From Centropus unirufus (Eukaryota; Chordata; Aves; Cuculiformes; Centropidae): a DNA stretch of 64,000 bases. The stretch covers positions 3,273,696 through 3,337,695 of the forward strand of contig VYZI01000003.1 of assembly GCA_013397695.1 (NCBI GenBank), given 5' to 3'. The translations under genes and the position numbers were made by a program. The first letter of the stretch is position 1. Each line of letters opens with the position of its first letter. The notes under the pieces were generated by a model that ran no database searches, was not told the DNA's origin, and was given only the letters and a program-made list of their open reading frames with translations. Of this stretch, positions 47,284 to 59,914 are shown piece by piece.

Positions 47284-50200
47284 TTTGTGTGAAGGTTAAC
47301 AAGATGTTTGTTCAGCCGATGTTTTCTTCTGGGACTATGAGGACTGAAAGACTAATGTTAACTGACACCAGCTATCTTATAGGGGAAGAAACCATCCCTG
47401 TGGAAGTACTGCCACAAAGCAGCATTGTGTGGAAGAAACTTTTGTTACTTGCAAGTTTTATGTTTTTCTGTGTATTTCTATATATATCAAGACCAAAAAG
47501 AAAACCCAGTAATAATCTAGAGGCACAACAATGTCATATAAAATGAAGGAGCATTATCCTTTTCTGGTGCTCTTCCTGATTAGTAAATACCTTTAATAGA
47601 GATCTCTGACACTTAAGTCTTTTTCATTGGTAGAACATCAACATTAATTTCTATATTTAAGAGAATAAAAGGGAGAAATAAAGAAACAATATATAGGAAA
47701 AACAAAATACTGAAATAAAAAGGGAAAAAGAAATGCGATAAGTAAGACAAATAATACACAATGTTGCTATTGTTCCATGTACCCAGAAAAACATGCCTGC
47801 TCATCTGATAACAAAATAATTATGGAAATAACAAAAAGAATCGTCAGGAAAGGAAATAGTTGAACAAGAATTAATAAAGTATTTCTATAAAATGACAAAT
47901 GAACTAAACAAACAAATCACACACAGGAAAACACATAACTTGTTGTCTTTGAGAAATAAAATAGGTATTTTATTTCACTCTAGACAACTAGAGAATAGTG
48001 ACTGGAATAACTCCTTTAACCCAAAATCAAACTCTATACAGTCCCTTCCAGATTCCCGGAAAAAAAAATGCTTCCATTCTGTGTCAGACACTTTAGCATG
48101 CTTTATCTCTTAGTCTTCACAGATGTTGTTGATAGCAAGCCTCCAATGAGCATGCTCAGCTGTAGCAAAAAACCTCATTTCATAAACTTTCCTCAACTCT
48201 TTTTAACAAGCTATCCACTATTTATCCAGAAACAGAAAGTGAAATCCATAGTTCTATTATCTATCATGCTGCATGTCAAAGGAAATAAATGATTTTTTTT
48301 CCAGTGCTTAGAAAAAAGTCAGAGTTGTAAAAGCTTATTTTTAAGACAGTTTTGGGATGTGGATAGAAGTATTGTATTTAGCTCTGAAAAGCTCTTTTCA
48401 CCACAAAGACTAGTCTTTATCCTCAGTTTATTTTATCAACTGCCTTTAACCACATTGCTGTCTTGTAGATCTTATTGCTAGGTGCTACTTCTCACCTGTA
48501 CTGTAAAGGGGTTCTGATGCATAAAATTGTGCTCCAAACTGCACTACAGTTAAGCTGAAGCTGTAACTAACTCTTACAATGCTCAGTTGACTCCCAGGCT
48601 CAGATTAAAGCGCTGTCGGTACTGTTATGCTTCTTTCAGCTGCAAACACTACTGATAAAGTTATTCTCGGGATCATTTCTATTTGGAAAGTTAAAATTAC
48701 CTATATAATCCTCTCAAAGTGAAATGCAGAATTACTCCTCCAAGGTACAATTTCTAGTCTCAGTTTGACTGTATATATTTGCAATATAATGTCATAAAAT
48801 TTTTTGTTTGAATTCAGATTGGTAAATCTCAGGTGTTCTACTTCTATACTGCGTTTTTATGCAGCGTCATTGGCCATATCACATTTAATATCTATATTGC
48901 TTGTTTTGATGGCCTTCACCCTATCTCTCCCCCATCACTTCCTATCTTTCTCTTTTTCTTTCTTCCTTTTTTTCTGAAAAATAAAAATAAACTTACATGG
49001 TATCTGTGATCTGTGATTGATCAACCAATTGTATGAAAAGCTTTTACATGTACTAGTCCCCTTTTGAGGCATTTCTTTATTAAAAAAATGCTTTTGTTTT
49101 TTATTGATTTAGAGAATCAACAATTCTTTTGTGACACAGGATGACAAGTCAGGTAAATATAAAAGTGCTTGTGTATTTACTTCAATTTTTAAGAAGTTTT
49201 ATTTGATTTTAAAAAGTCACATTCAATGGATGTTTGCTTACTTGTTATTTTATTATCTCCTTAATATTACTGACATAGTTTTAAAATAACTGCATTAACC
49301 CAGAAGACTGCTGGATTTTGTATCAAAGGAAATGACAGTCAATACAAAGTGGTCAGAATGTTATACAGAAAATTTTTATTAACCTTGCGAATTGGGAACC
49401 GAAGAGTTATCCTGAGCACCAAAAGATTTCAGCTGATGAGATGAAGATAGCCCATTAAAATGTGGATATGTTGCTTTACCATATGAGCCCCTTCAGTGTG
49501 TGACTGTAGACAGGGAAAGGCTACAGGCAAATGATATTTAAGATTTTAATGCATGAGGTATTTCCAGGAGAGATAAGAATGTTATTGCACAGCTGAAATC
49601 TTGTTGGGATTTTGCTCAGATACTGTCTGCAGATACAGGGATAGCTAAAATCAACATAAAAGATAGAACCACTCCTATTAAAAAATAAAAGGCTTTGGCT
49701 TACTTATGTAGAAGAAAAAGGAGAGAGAATATAAATACCATTCAGAAATTGAAATATCAGGCAGGAAGAGACCTATCAAAACTAAAGGATAATGTTGTCC
49801 AAGAAGAAAAAAAGTATCATGTGAGCATGAATTAATTTATGTTGTTAATTAGGAATTTCTAACCATCAGAAGAGTCAAGTATTGTAGCAACTTTATATTC
49901 AGAGTGCTGAAGGACAAAAAAAGTACAACGACCTTCTAGGATGAAGATTAAGAAATGTACAAAAGGCTTATAAAATATATCTGCCTTCAATAACAGGGAG
50001 CTCAAGTCACTGAGCCAGCAGACTTTTAGCCTCAAGTTCCCAAGTACTAACATAATTTTTAATTTTAAAGTTAATATAAAAGAAATTGCATTTCAGTTCT
50101 GGCCCTATAAATAAAATTTTAATATTTGGCTATTTCATAACTACATAATCTTCCTTTAAAAGAAACCTTACTCTATAAGATATTTAGAGGCTCTTGCAGT

Positions 50201-51523
50201 AGCTAGTGATAATATTAATTTTCCTTGATTGATCCACTGTAAATGACCACATAATACATCTAACTATCACTATGACATTTTTCAAAATAACCCTACTTGA
50301 CATTTAGAGTGAAATGTCTTATTTCTTTATAGTCATTCTCTTTATAGCCATTTTAACCTGCCATCACAGTAAGACACACATTGTATGTGAATTATGACTT
50401 CCGTAGTAATTTTCTTTAAATTGATAAGTTTTACATTAATCTTTGGTATTAGGAGGGACAGAATTTTCATTAAACCTAGCCCTCTGTCAAATACTGTTTT
50501 AATTTCTTGGTATGTGAACAGAATTTGTGTTTATGTGACTTATTACTACTGCACTGAAGATGACATACTGAAAGGATAGTTATGACAAAGAGAAGTAGTT
50601 TTGGAACTCTGCTGAGAATTACTAATATAAAAAACCAGAACAGATTTAAAAATCTGTATGACTTCAGAGTTAATAAAATTTCCTTGAAAGTATATAATTT
50701 CATTTGTTCTTCCTTTTCAAGGGCTAAAAATGGAGATTCTCCCTGCTTTGAGGCACAGCAGAAGAGTGCTTTATGGGGTCCTGTTGATGGTTTGGTTTTT
50801 ATTTACTTTTTAAACAGCTTAATTTTGCAATTGAGAAAAGATTAACTGTTTATAAATCTCTAAGTGAGCCACAAATTTGGCTTGTTTTAGTAATCAATTC
50901 TATGCAATTTCAATGCATCAGCTACCTTACAGACAGGTCTGCAATCTTTTAAAATAGGGACTTTGATATAGTTTGGTGTCTTACGTACATCACTGTTACA
51001 GATTTGCTGTAAAATTTGTCCAGGAGGGATGTACCTATACTAATAAGTTCTTTTGTGCAGAGAAAACCAGCACTGAGCTATACATGAGTTTTAAGGAAGT
51101 CTATTAGCATACAATTATTAGTGGTACCTCAACAAAACTCTTGGTTGTCCTATGCCGTAACAAGGTCCCCAGTATAAAATGGCTGGATGCTGTACCTGTC
51201 AAAGGGACAATAATTGGACACAAGTTTTCCAGCACAGGAATAGTATATCATAGGCTGTTTCTTACTGCTGCATCTTTCCTTTGGGATGCTGTGAGATATT
51301 TTCAGACATCATTCATCACTGCCAATTGCTGTCTCTTTCTAGACTTGTGATTAACAGACACAGGCAATGTTGTCGAAATAGAGCAGACTATGCAAAAATC
51401 AGTAGAATGAATTCTGAGCCAAAGTACTTTCCAGCACAACTTTGCCCATTATAGCTTCAACAAAGCTCTCTTTTCTCAAAATATCATTTTTTACCTTTGA
51501 AAGACACAGAAGTCCCTAGATCT

Positions 51524-51546
51524 TTTCACACTTCCAGAGTGTGAAA
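51524..51546. repeat. Perfect 8-bp inverted repeat
   Basis: TTTCACAC and GTGTGAAA are separated by seven bases (TTCCAGA). It could form a hairpin, but palindromes of this size are expected by chance in 64 kb. No gene lies near it. Confidence 0.6.
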
Positions 51547-54544
51547 TTATCATTTGTGCTTTGAAAATGATTACTGTACACCCAAACAATAGCTTGCATG
51601 AAAAAGTTTTGGTCATTAAACATAAGATATTCTAAGGCGCTGTTATTTTGTTCAAACAAAGACAAGCTTTAACATCTCTTTAGAAACAGCTGGTGATTTT
51701 CTGTGTTACTCTCTAATGCTTTTGTAGTCTAGCCTATTGATCAATTGTTTACTTGTTCTAATTAACAGATTTTACCTGTTTTTGAAGAATTCAGATGGAA
51801 ATTGCATGATTAAGTCATTGCATGATATTACGGTTGTATAACCAGTACCTTTTAGTATACTTGTAAAAAAGGTCTTTTAATAATAAATTAGCCTTGTTTC
51901 AAGTAAAAGAGAGAATGTTAAACCAGATAATCCACAACATATCAAATGAGTTTCAGCAACAAATACATTTGAGGCATTCTGATACATTAGTTTACTGGGT
52001 GTTTGAAGGAATGAACTCTTTTGATGTTGAAACAAGTTACCATTTCAACAAATTTTTGGAAGAATTTTTTTTCTTCTTTTTCCCTGGAGTGAATATTAAT
52101 GGTTTTGATCTATTTATGAATTTAAGAATTTAGAAAGAATTCACATCTTTGAAACTCCACCGCTTTACTGATGCTTTTACTTCATTAATTAGAAAATCAG
52201 ATGCAGGGGCTAATACTCTCCTAATTTTATCCTTCCCTAGTGAATTATATGAACTTCAGTGCAATATAAAAATAGCAGTTTTCCAACAATATCTCCGTTT
52301 ATTGTGATGTCTTTTGCTTTATTTCTTGTCTCACTGCCATATTACAGACATTTCCCAGCTCTTCACTTCTTGCCCCTAGCTTGCCAGCCTTTCTTTGTAA
52401 TTAAGGCCATTCTAGGTCAGTGTTTAAATTTTACTGCTCAGTACAAATAATTTCAAATACCTTTCTTTATTGTAGGTCAACTTCTGCAAATGTGCAACCG
52501 CTTGCTTTTTTTTTTGTATTTTACGTTGCATCTGCCTTTGTATCTGTAGCATAGGCTTTGTCATGAACTTTCCAAGTAATAGTTGTTTGTCCCTTAGAAA
52601 ATTCGTACTGTCTATTTCTCGGTCTACAAAATTATTCTCTTTACTGCCAAGGAAAATTTTATATCATGTAAATTTTAACTTTGAAAGCATGCTGGGGAAA
52701 ATTGTAGTAGTCTTGTGAGCAGGAAGTATTAGGAGTTGCCAGATCTGGTAGTTCATTAATGTGAATCTGCTGCAGCTCCATGTCTCCACATCCAGCTGGT
52801 AGTGAGGATGCTCTTGTGTTCTCAATAGGCACGCAATGTGCTTACGTACTCACACACATAGCCACACGGACAAAAAAAAAACCTCAACACTGAAACAGAA
52901 AAAAGCAGCTATCCTCTTCATATTACATATATGTGGGTTTAATCCATGAATATAACAGAAGATTCAGCAGAAATATAAATATGATTGCAAATACCTCTCG
53001 AGATTTACACATTTTTTGCTGTTTCACTGGGGCAGCAACAATGTTCTATTACAAATGGATATGTTTTTTAACATGTAGTTAAGTGTTTGCCTTTACAATA
53101 AAATGTTCTATTAAAAAATTGAACTTTTATATTGTTGAATTATGAATATTGGCTTCTATTTTTCTACTTTGTCCTGCATTTAGAAAGGAAAATGCAATAT
53201 TTTATCTAAGCTTATAAGAATAATAATGTATATTTTAAAATCATCTGACAAGATAGTCACTCTAAGTTAGTGCAAAATACTTAAATTTGCTTAAACTATG
53301 GTCACTTAAAGCATATAAACTTTCTTCAAATATTATAGTAAATATCTTCATTTACTTCTACATTCTCTTACAGGTAGTAAAATTAATGAGACAATACATG
53401 TGAAAAACAAATTTGAACTAACACATCAAAATAAATAAATGGTGTATGCTATTAGTGTTCATAAAATTTGTTCAGAATAACTTTGATTCTGAAAGTTTGC
53501 TATCACAAAACCACCTACATAACAAGAGTGGATCCTAGTCTTCTCTGAGAACTCTGGATCTCTGATTTCACTAGCTTCTACATGTGGTTTACCTATTGAG
53601 CTGACAGACTCCAGCATAGAAATTCCAAAAAGTAATTAAAGATATGAACTGAGCTGAAACTGAAATCTGATTTTTTAGAAGATGTTAAACATCATTACTA
53701 AAATATTTATACAGTAGCTCAAGCCCCTTAATATTTGACCATTAAGAATAGTTTCAGGAGTTCAATAGTGATAAAGATTTCTAAAATGAAAGGAAAGAAA
53801 CTAAAAAGAACCTGGAAAATGTAATTTTCATTTTGGAGAAATTATATGTTTATGACCGTAGAAAATTATTTCAGGAAGACTCCAGCAAATAGTGTCTGTG
53901 CACACTGGCATTGTGTTTTGTTTGTCTTCTATAATGTGAAACTGCACTTCAGGAATCATCTGTAATCACACCATCTAATGGCTTAACAGATAACTTTCAA
54001 TAAGTGTTTTATAATGTCAATGGAGTATAAAGTTTTCTGCTGTAATAGAACTAGAGCTTCTTTTGTAGAAAGGGTGTAAATCTTGCAAATCTTCACCATA
54101 CTTTCAAAAGTAGGGTAAAAAGCAATTCCAACCCCTTGATAGCTGTGGAAATCGATATTTTTCATTCATGAACTTTGAAAAAGTTTCAGGACTGTGGAAA
54201 GGTATCTTTTCACAGCAGACAATTCAATGACAGCTAGATTTCTATCTGATCATAATATTTACAAGTTTTGGCTCCACTATTATCTGAAATATGTTACCTT
54301 TCTATTATATGAATATGTAGGCATTGTTCCATTGGTGCTTATGAAATTTATATTAGCCTTAGATGAGAAAGAATAAGTCAAGAGCCACCTAACTGCTTAA
54401 AATAGTTGAACCGAATCTTATTACAAATTTGATTCATTCCTTTTTTACTTGCATGGCAACACAAGGTTAATTCATTTGATACTGATTGACCTAACTTCAG
54501 GTTGCTGCTGAAAGGCTTATAGCATATGGGCTAAGAGGGTCAAA

Positions 54545-54576
54545 GTATCCTCCTGGTGATGTATCCTCCTATTGAC
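54545..54576. repeat. 16-bp near-perfect tandem duplication
   Basis: GTATCCTCCTGGTGAT (54,545-54,560) is followed by GTATCCTCCTATTGAC (54,561-54,576). The first ten bases are identical. Small slippage duplication. Confidence 0.75.
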
Positions 54577-55081
54577 AGGACTAGGGTTTAGCTTACCTGT
54601 TGTAATCTATGCAAATTCTAAACATATATTAGGAAGGGATCAAGAAGAAAATGATGTCACCTGACATGGAACATCTGCAGGCTTGGTGACACCTGGAGGG
54701 TTAGTGCTTTGTACTTATCTTGGACATCTGCCCTGCCTCATAACCCTGGATGAGGGCTGAGTTTGATTCATATGGTGTGATCAGGACAACTGGTATTGTT
54801 TCTTGCCCTGGCCAGGCTGCAGTGATCAAGTTGTATCTATCCATTATCTCCAAGGGCAAGAAAATGATTGAATCTGTCTGCCATATTATCCCCTTTCTGG
54901 TTCCTTAACCTTTTTTTTCCCACTTTTGTATCCATCCCTCTCTTTCCCATGAGGATATGACCTGTTCCCATTTACTCTTTCTTCTTTGATATCACCTTAC
55001 TACATACATGGCCGAATTTAATCTTACTGTCACTGGTACCTGAATGACCTTGGCAGAGCATGACATTACTGACACACTTAC

Positions 55082-55305
55082 CTAGCGGCTGCTGGTCTTG
55101 GGTGATTGCACTCCCCAGTGGGGCCCCAGGACTCCCTCCAGAGGTCTGCGAGGCTCACCCTTTTCCCATGTAGCCTATGTTGCACACCCATGAGATGTCC
55201 TTTGCAGAGCTGTCTGTAACTATTACCTGTTGATGTCCAGCTGTTCTCTATGTTCTGCTGAGTCAACCCCAGCACCTCAACAGTAATCAAATCATGTATC
55301 TGCAT
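55082..55305 (-). other. GC-rich exon-like block ending in a consensus splice donor
   Basis: On the minus strand a GC-rich block holds a 75-codon open frame (55,078-55,305). At its 3' end it reads AG|GTAAGT, a perfect 5' splice site consensus, with the last exon base at 55,082. The GC-rich stretch ends exactly there and AT-richer DNA follows. The translated frame shows no recognised domain. An 8-base consensus is expected about twice by chance over both strands of 64 kb, so this alone is weak. It may be a non-coding RNA exon, an orphan exon or chance. Confidence 0.25.
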
Positions 55306-56238
55306 CTAAACAGTGCACTACAGTGATATTCTACACTAAATACATTAAATATCCTTGTATCATTAATTTATATTTAAACATAACAATTCTTGAGGCAGTT
55401 TAAGAGTGCTGGAGGAAAAACGCTGTCATACTTTCCTGTAGTAGATTTCTTTCCTGCTGTTAATCACAAACTACTGTTTGCTTTTTCTTTTCAACAAAAC
55501 CAAATCATCCTGGGGAGGCAGTACACTACTTTTCCATTGTGTTCTAAAAAACCCATGAACAAGAATTACTGTTTGCTGTACTGTGCTGGAATTCCGTCTT
55601 TCTCAGGAGCATGGTGATGTGCTGGAGGGCTCTGTATTTCTGACACTGAGACCCCGAAGCCTCTCCTGGTGTGTGTATTGCAAAGCAGGAAACTTTTCTT
55701 TTAAAACAAGCAATAAAGGTGTTGATTTTAATCTAATGGTTACTAGTACAAACCCCTTGAAGAGAGAAGAATTTCATTCAGTGTAAAGGAGGTAAAATCC
55801 ACATATATTGCCAACAAGTTGTAAGCCCTGATCTTAAGGGCTTTGAAATATGCTGCGGTTGTAGCCTGCTTTGTGTCAAAGATTTGCAAAAAAAGGAAGT
55901 CCACCTTTATAGGGCAACAGTAGACCGGCAGAACTGATTGGCTTTTTATTCTAGTGTATGAGACACTCACTGTTCACAGCTCACAGGATTAATGCCCTGG
56001 TTACACTGAATAGTGTCTGGCTGATGAGCAGAAATAGTACAGGGAAACCAATTGTCATCTTCCTCTCTTTCCATTTCACCTAGGATTCACAAGGACATTA
56101 AGCGTTGCAGGGTAATTTCTGTTAATCTGTTTCCTCCCTCCCAGTTGCCTGGAAATTGTGTATTTGGGAAAGATAGGCATAGGAGGGTATTGAAATCACT
56201 GTAGTATTCATAGGAACATTTTATAATCACTGAGTTAC
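55306..56238. other. Unique sequence between two exon-like blocks
   Basis: No repeat is recognised. Two overlapping plus frames (55,390-55,617 and 55,583-55,786) and one minus frame (55,743-55,970) have no family resemblance. Confidence 0.5.
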
Positions 56239-56554
56239 CACTCCAGACATTTCAGAATAGACATGTAAAAGACTGATTCTTTTTGGCTGCCTTAAATCAT
56301 GGTTGAGACTGTAACAGAGACAGTGCCTTATCTCACTCTCAAAAGCAGCACAGTTGTTCTTGCCTCCTGAAGATGCCCCCTTGGGAGAAGTAGCCCTCCT
56401 AAACTTCGTTCCAGAACTTCCCTGGGAGAAGCATGGCCCCACTATGGAAGGGGGACCATTTGCACCCCCACCATCCTTGACGGATCCTTTCAGCACTGGA
56501 GCCTTGGGGTGGTGAATCTTTGCTATTTTACATATTTTCAATTCAGATTTTTGC
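56239..56554 (-). other. GC-rich exon-like open block on the minus strand
   Basis: On the minus strand a pyrimidine-rich TTTATTTTCACAG acceptor-like sequence ends at 56,555. It is followed by an open frame of about 105 codons to a possible donor, GTG|GTAACT, whose first intron base is 56,238. The middle is far more GC-rich than its flanks, and the translation is rich in Gly, Ser, Lys and Pro, with a KAPVLKGSVKDGGGANG stretch and an RRATSPKGASSGGKNN stretch. This low-complexity basic composition is unlike the Leu/Phe/Ile-rich chance frames elsewhere in the window. I do not recognise the protein. It could be an unrecognised exon, a fragment of a processed pseudogene or a transposon piece. Confidence 0.3.
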
Positions 56555-57943
56555 CTGTGAAAATAAATGCCTTTTAGATCAATTGTTGGTGTTATTTTTT
56601 ACCTTAATCAACTAGGAAGAGACCCTAAATTTACAGAGGGAGCCAGGCCCACTTCTTGCATTACAGATTGGGCCACAAGAAGACAGCAGTCATAACTATT
56701 TTTTTTTTATGAGATATTTAATTTTCTACATTTGTACATGAGTGTACATGTGTTTTGAATATGTTCTGAGAAATCTCTGGGTTCCTCTGGATTCAGTGAT
56801 GTTTAGAAAGGAGGTAATCACCAGGCTGCTCAGACTGGAGTACGTGAGAGTAAGTACATAGTTAAAACTCCAGGGAACAATAACTTCAAGCAGGGAGACA
56901 TCCATATACTTAGATACATAGTGTATTATATAAAGCAAACAAGCAGGAGCTTTTGGTATTGAAGTAATTAGTTTAAGGACCTAATCTCTGCTTAGAAACT
57001 TAATTTATTTAAATTTTCCAGTATGCCTACTAAAATGTCTGATTTGCTATCAACATTTCTGAGATTTTTTCAGGACTGCTAGAGCACTCAACAAAAACAA
57101 AGATTATGGTATGCAGTAAGGAAATGTATAAGTGCTGCTGTTAATGACTGAGATGCTTTATCTGATATTCAATGAATAGTTATCCAAAGAGCATTAACAA
57201 TATGATTTAAGATGCTGGAGATAAGAAAAAATTGTTTGTCTCTGGTGCAATGTACTTGTGTTGCAGAAATTAAACAATTACTGAGATTGTCAAAATATCT
57301 GGTACCTTTGTGTGTCTTCATATCAGATCAATCGGAAGCCTTTCTTTTGATTATAATTTATTAAACAATCTAATATGTACATAAAGTTTCAATTCTGTTG
57401 TGAGATTCAGAGGAACTTAACTACAAATCTAAGTAGATTTACCACTCTTTTTAGTGGATTCCCTCTCAATGATACATATTCCTTATAATCTTGCCTTCCT
57501 TGCGATATGAAGGCCATACAATCAGCAGCTCTACAAGGTCCTTGATTTGATCTGCATTATAGCATAGATGATGTATGGACAATATCAGAGAAGTCCTGCT
57601 GTTCATGAAATCCCAGTATCTCATATCAAAGACAATCAGTTAGCAAAGGGCGGAACACTATAACCTCAAGATTCAAAGGTTTTTTTGTGAGGTACACATG
57701 GAAAATATTTTAAGAAAATGTTTTATTAGATATTAAATGCAAAACTCAAATACACTTTCATTTCTGAGCATTGAAACTTATTTGCCAGATATTGTCTTAG
57801 CTTTTTTATTCAGCATAAATTCACAGTTCTATTTTACAGCAGAATTTTGTATAAATGATTCATGTTTTTATGTTTTCAAAATATATGGCTTATACCTGTA
57901 AAGAAGTATCTGCTATGTGGATATACCAACTATATTCTCATTG
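56555..57943. other. AT-rich unique sequence, no gene seen
   Basis: Nothing recognisable is present. Short frames only. Confidence 0.55.
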
Positions 57944-58440
57944 GAATCATAGAATCACTTGGTTTAAGAAGACCTTTAAGATCATCAAGTCCAACTGTAT
58001 CTGTCCACCACTAGACCATATCACTGAGCACTTCATCTACCCATCTTTTATATACACCCAGTGGCTCAACCACCTCCCTGGGCAGCCTGTGCCAATGCTT
58101 GATAACCCTCTCTGTGAAGATTTTTTCCCTGATTTCTAATATGAACCACCCGTGGTGCAACTTGAGGCCATTTCCTCTCATCCTATCACCTGTTACTTGG
58201 GAGAAGAAACCAACATCCACCTCTCTACAGCCACCTTTCAGGTAGTTATAAGCAGTGATGGGATCTCCCCTCAGCTTCCTCTTCCCCACACTAAACAACC
58301 CCAGTTCCCTCCACTACTTCTCATAATACTTGTTCTCCAGACCCTTCACCAGCTTTGTTATGCTTTTTGGTGCATATTCTGGGACCCCAATGTCTTTCAT
58401 GTAGTGAGATACCCCAAACTGAACACAGTATTCAAGGTGC
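57944..58440 (-). mobile_element. CR1 LINE 3' end copy
   Basis: It begins with GAATCATAGAATCACTTGG and GATCATCAAGTCCAACTGTA. It continues through CAACCACCTCCCTGGGCAGC, CCTCTCATCCTATCACCTGT, TCTCCCCTCAGCTTCCTCTT and CCCAAACTGAACACAGTATT, all antisense CR1 landmarks. The minus frame 58,011-58,298 shows the ORF2 C-terminus with GDPITAYNYLKGGCREVDVG and a KHWHRLPREVVE-type stretch. It resembles the copy at 16,574-17,050. The plus frame 58,152-58,481 is its antisense shadow. 5' truncation is near 58,440. Confidence 0.96.
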
Positions 58441-59914
58441 ATTATAAATTACATTCATTATCTTGTGTTGTACAGTCATAATTCTGCCAAGTTTCTAGAA
58501 AATAAGACTTATGAAAGGTATGAATGAGAATTCTGTTGAGAATTAAGGTTCTTTTTCTGCGGGTGTTTAAAATATGAAGATTTGTGTTGAGTCTGGAACT
58601 GAAATTTGGAATTTATCTTTTTGTCTAAGCAAGGACAAAATATTGCCACAAAAGTGACTATGGAAGGAAAAGACATACATTTAAAATTGCAGTCATATTA
58701 TCTTTAAGTCTTATTTCATGTTTTATGTTGTGAAATTGCATTAATGCCATTAAGTACTAGTGCATTATGGGTATACATGGAAAAACAAACACTGCTTTAT
58801 GATAGCAGAAGCAGTTCTGAGAGTGTGAAGTTATTGCAAAGATTAATGATAAAAAATGGCACCATAGAGTTATGTAATAATGTTAATCAAAACTGAGATC
58901 TCTTACTTTCTGGAGTCTCCCCTACTTCCTATGAATCACTTTTCATAGGACAAACATTACTGAAAATATTGCTTTCATTAATATTTGTGGGTCATATAAT
59001 ACAACCTGTTCCTGGAGTACAACCGCTCCTAATTCTAAACCCTGCATTTATTAACCCGAAGCAGTTCTGCCTAGGTCAGAGGAAGCTATCTGAGATTGAA
59101 TTAACTGATAAAACACCACTGAATATGGTAGAAAGTATTTTTTTTCAGTATCTGGAAGTTAAAAAAAAAAAAGGAACAGGTAGAGATAAAAATGGCCAAA
59201 CATTTTTTAGGCTCCTTAGACATCTTACAAACATGTAGCTTAGCTGGGGAAAGTGAGACAGAGAAGGTCTTTCTCTTTCCAAATGCTATAGTCATACATT
59301 GCTTTCTTTTTTTTTTCCTTTTCCTCTCCTTGATTCATTTTTTCCTTTCCCAATTTTCAAGTGCATATTCAGTACGTCAGTTGGAAATCTGATGTGTTTG
59401 TTTGAGATTTGTCGGTGCTAAGCAAAGTGAATACTGAATTACATTCTAAGTACCCTGGAATTTGAAGTTTAGAGAAAGTGAAATAATACTCAGTTGGACA
59501 TGTACTGCGCATTATGTTAAGTAAACTTAACACATCATCTTCTTTATCAAACACTCCTTTTTATGCAGGAGCATGTACGTTGACTGCTGTAGGTCCACAG
59601 CTATTTTAACAATGTGCTTTTCCTTAATTTTCCAGCGGGAAGCAATTTGTTATAGCGTATTCTAAACTTATTTTCATAACTATTAACCAAAGCAATTGAT
59701 TTCCTAACATACTTCTCAAGATACAGCATGACTTGAGGAATAATGATTAAGTGCTCAGTCTGTCTCCTTTCCTTCTTCTCTGTCTGCTTGTTTACGTTTG
59801 TTTACTTTGTTACATTTGATCCTGATTTTTTACATGGCTTATATAGAAATATGTGACAAAAACGTCCGCTGCCCACCTTTCTACTGATTCTGGATACTTC
59901 AGAAAAATTTAGTA
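58441..59914. other. AT-rich unique sequence, no gene seen
   Basis: No repeat or exon is recognised. A-rich and T-rich runs occur at about 59,161 and 59,308. Confidence 0.55.

Larger units (their letters stand above)
47284..55077. other. AT-rich unique sequence, no gene seen
   Basis: No transposon or exon is recognised. The 133-codon plus frame at 47,145-47,546 starts inside the LTR remnant and runs into unique DNA, so it is not a gene. A pyrimidine-rich tract occurs at about 48,925-48,975. A perfect 8-bp inverted repeat lies at 51,524-51,546, and a 16-bp near-duplication at 54,545-54,576. Confidence 0.5.

Noticed and set aside
47145..47546. 133-codon plus-strand open frame with a hydrophobic stretch near its C-terminus
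   Set aside because: It starts inside an LTR remnant and crosses into unique DNA, so the frame has no single origin. The hydrophobic run is likely chance.
51524..51546. Perfect 8-bp hairpin as a terminator or operator
   Set aside because: Such small inverted repeats are expected by chance in 64 kb, and no gene or transcription unit is nearby.
58152..58481. 109-codon plus-strand open frame
   Set aside because: Antisense to the CR1 copy at 57,944-58,440.
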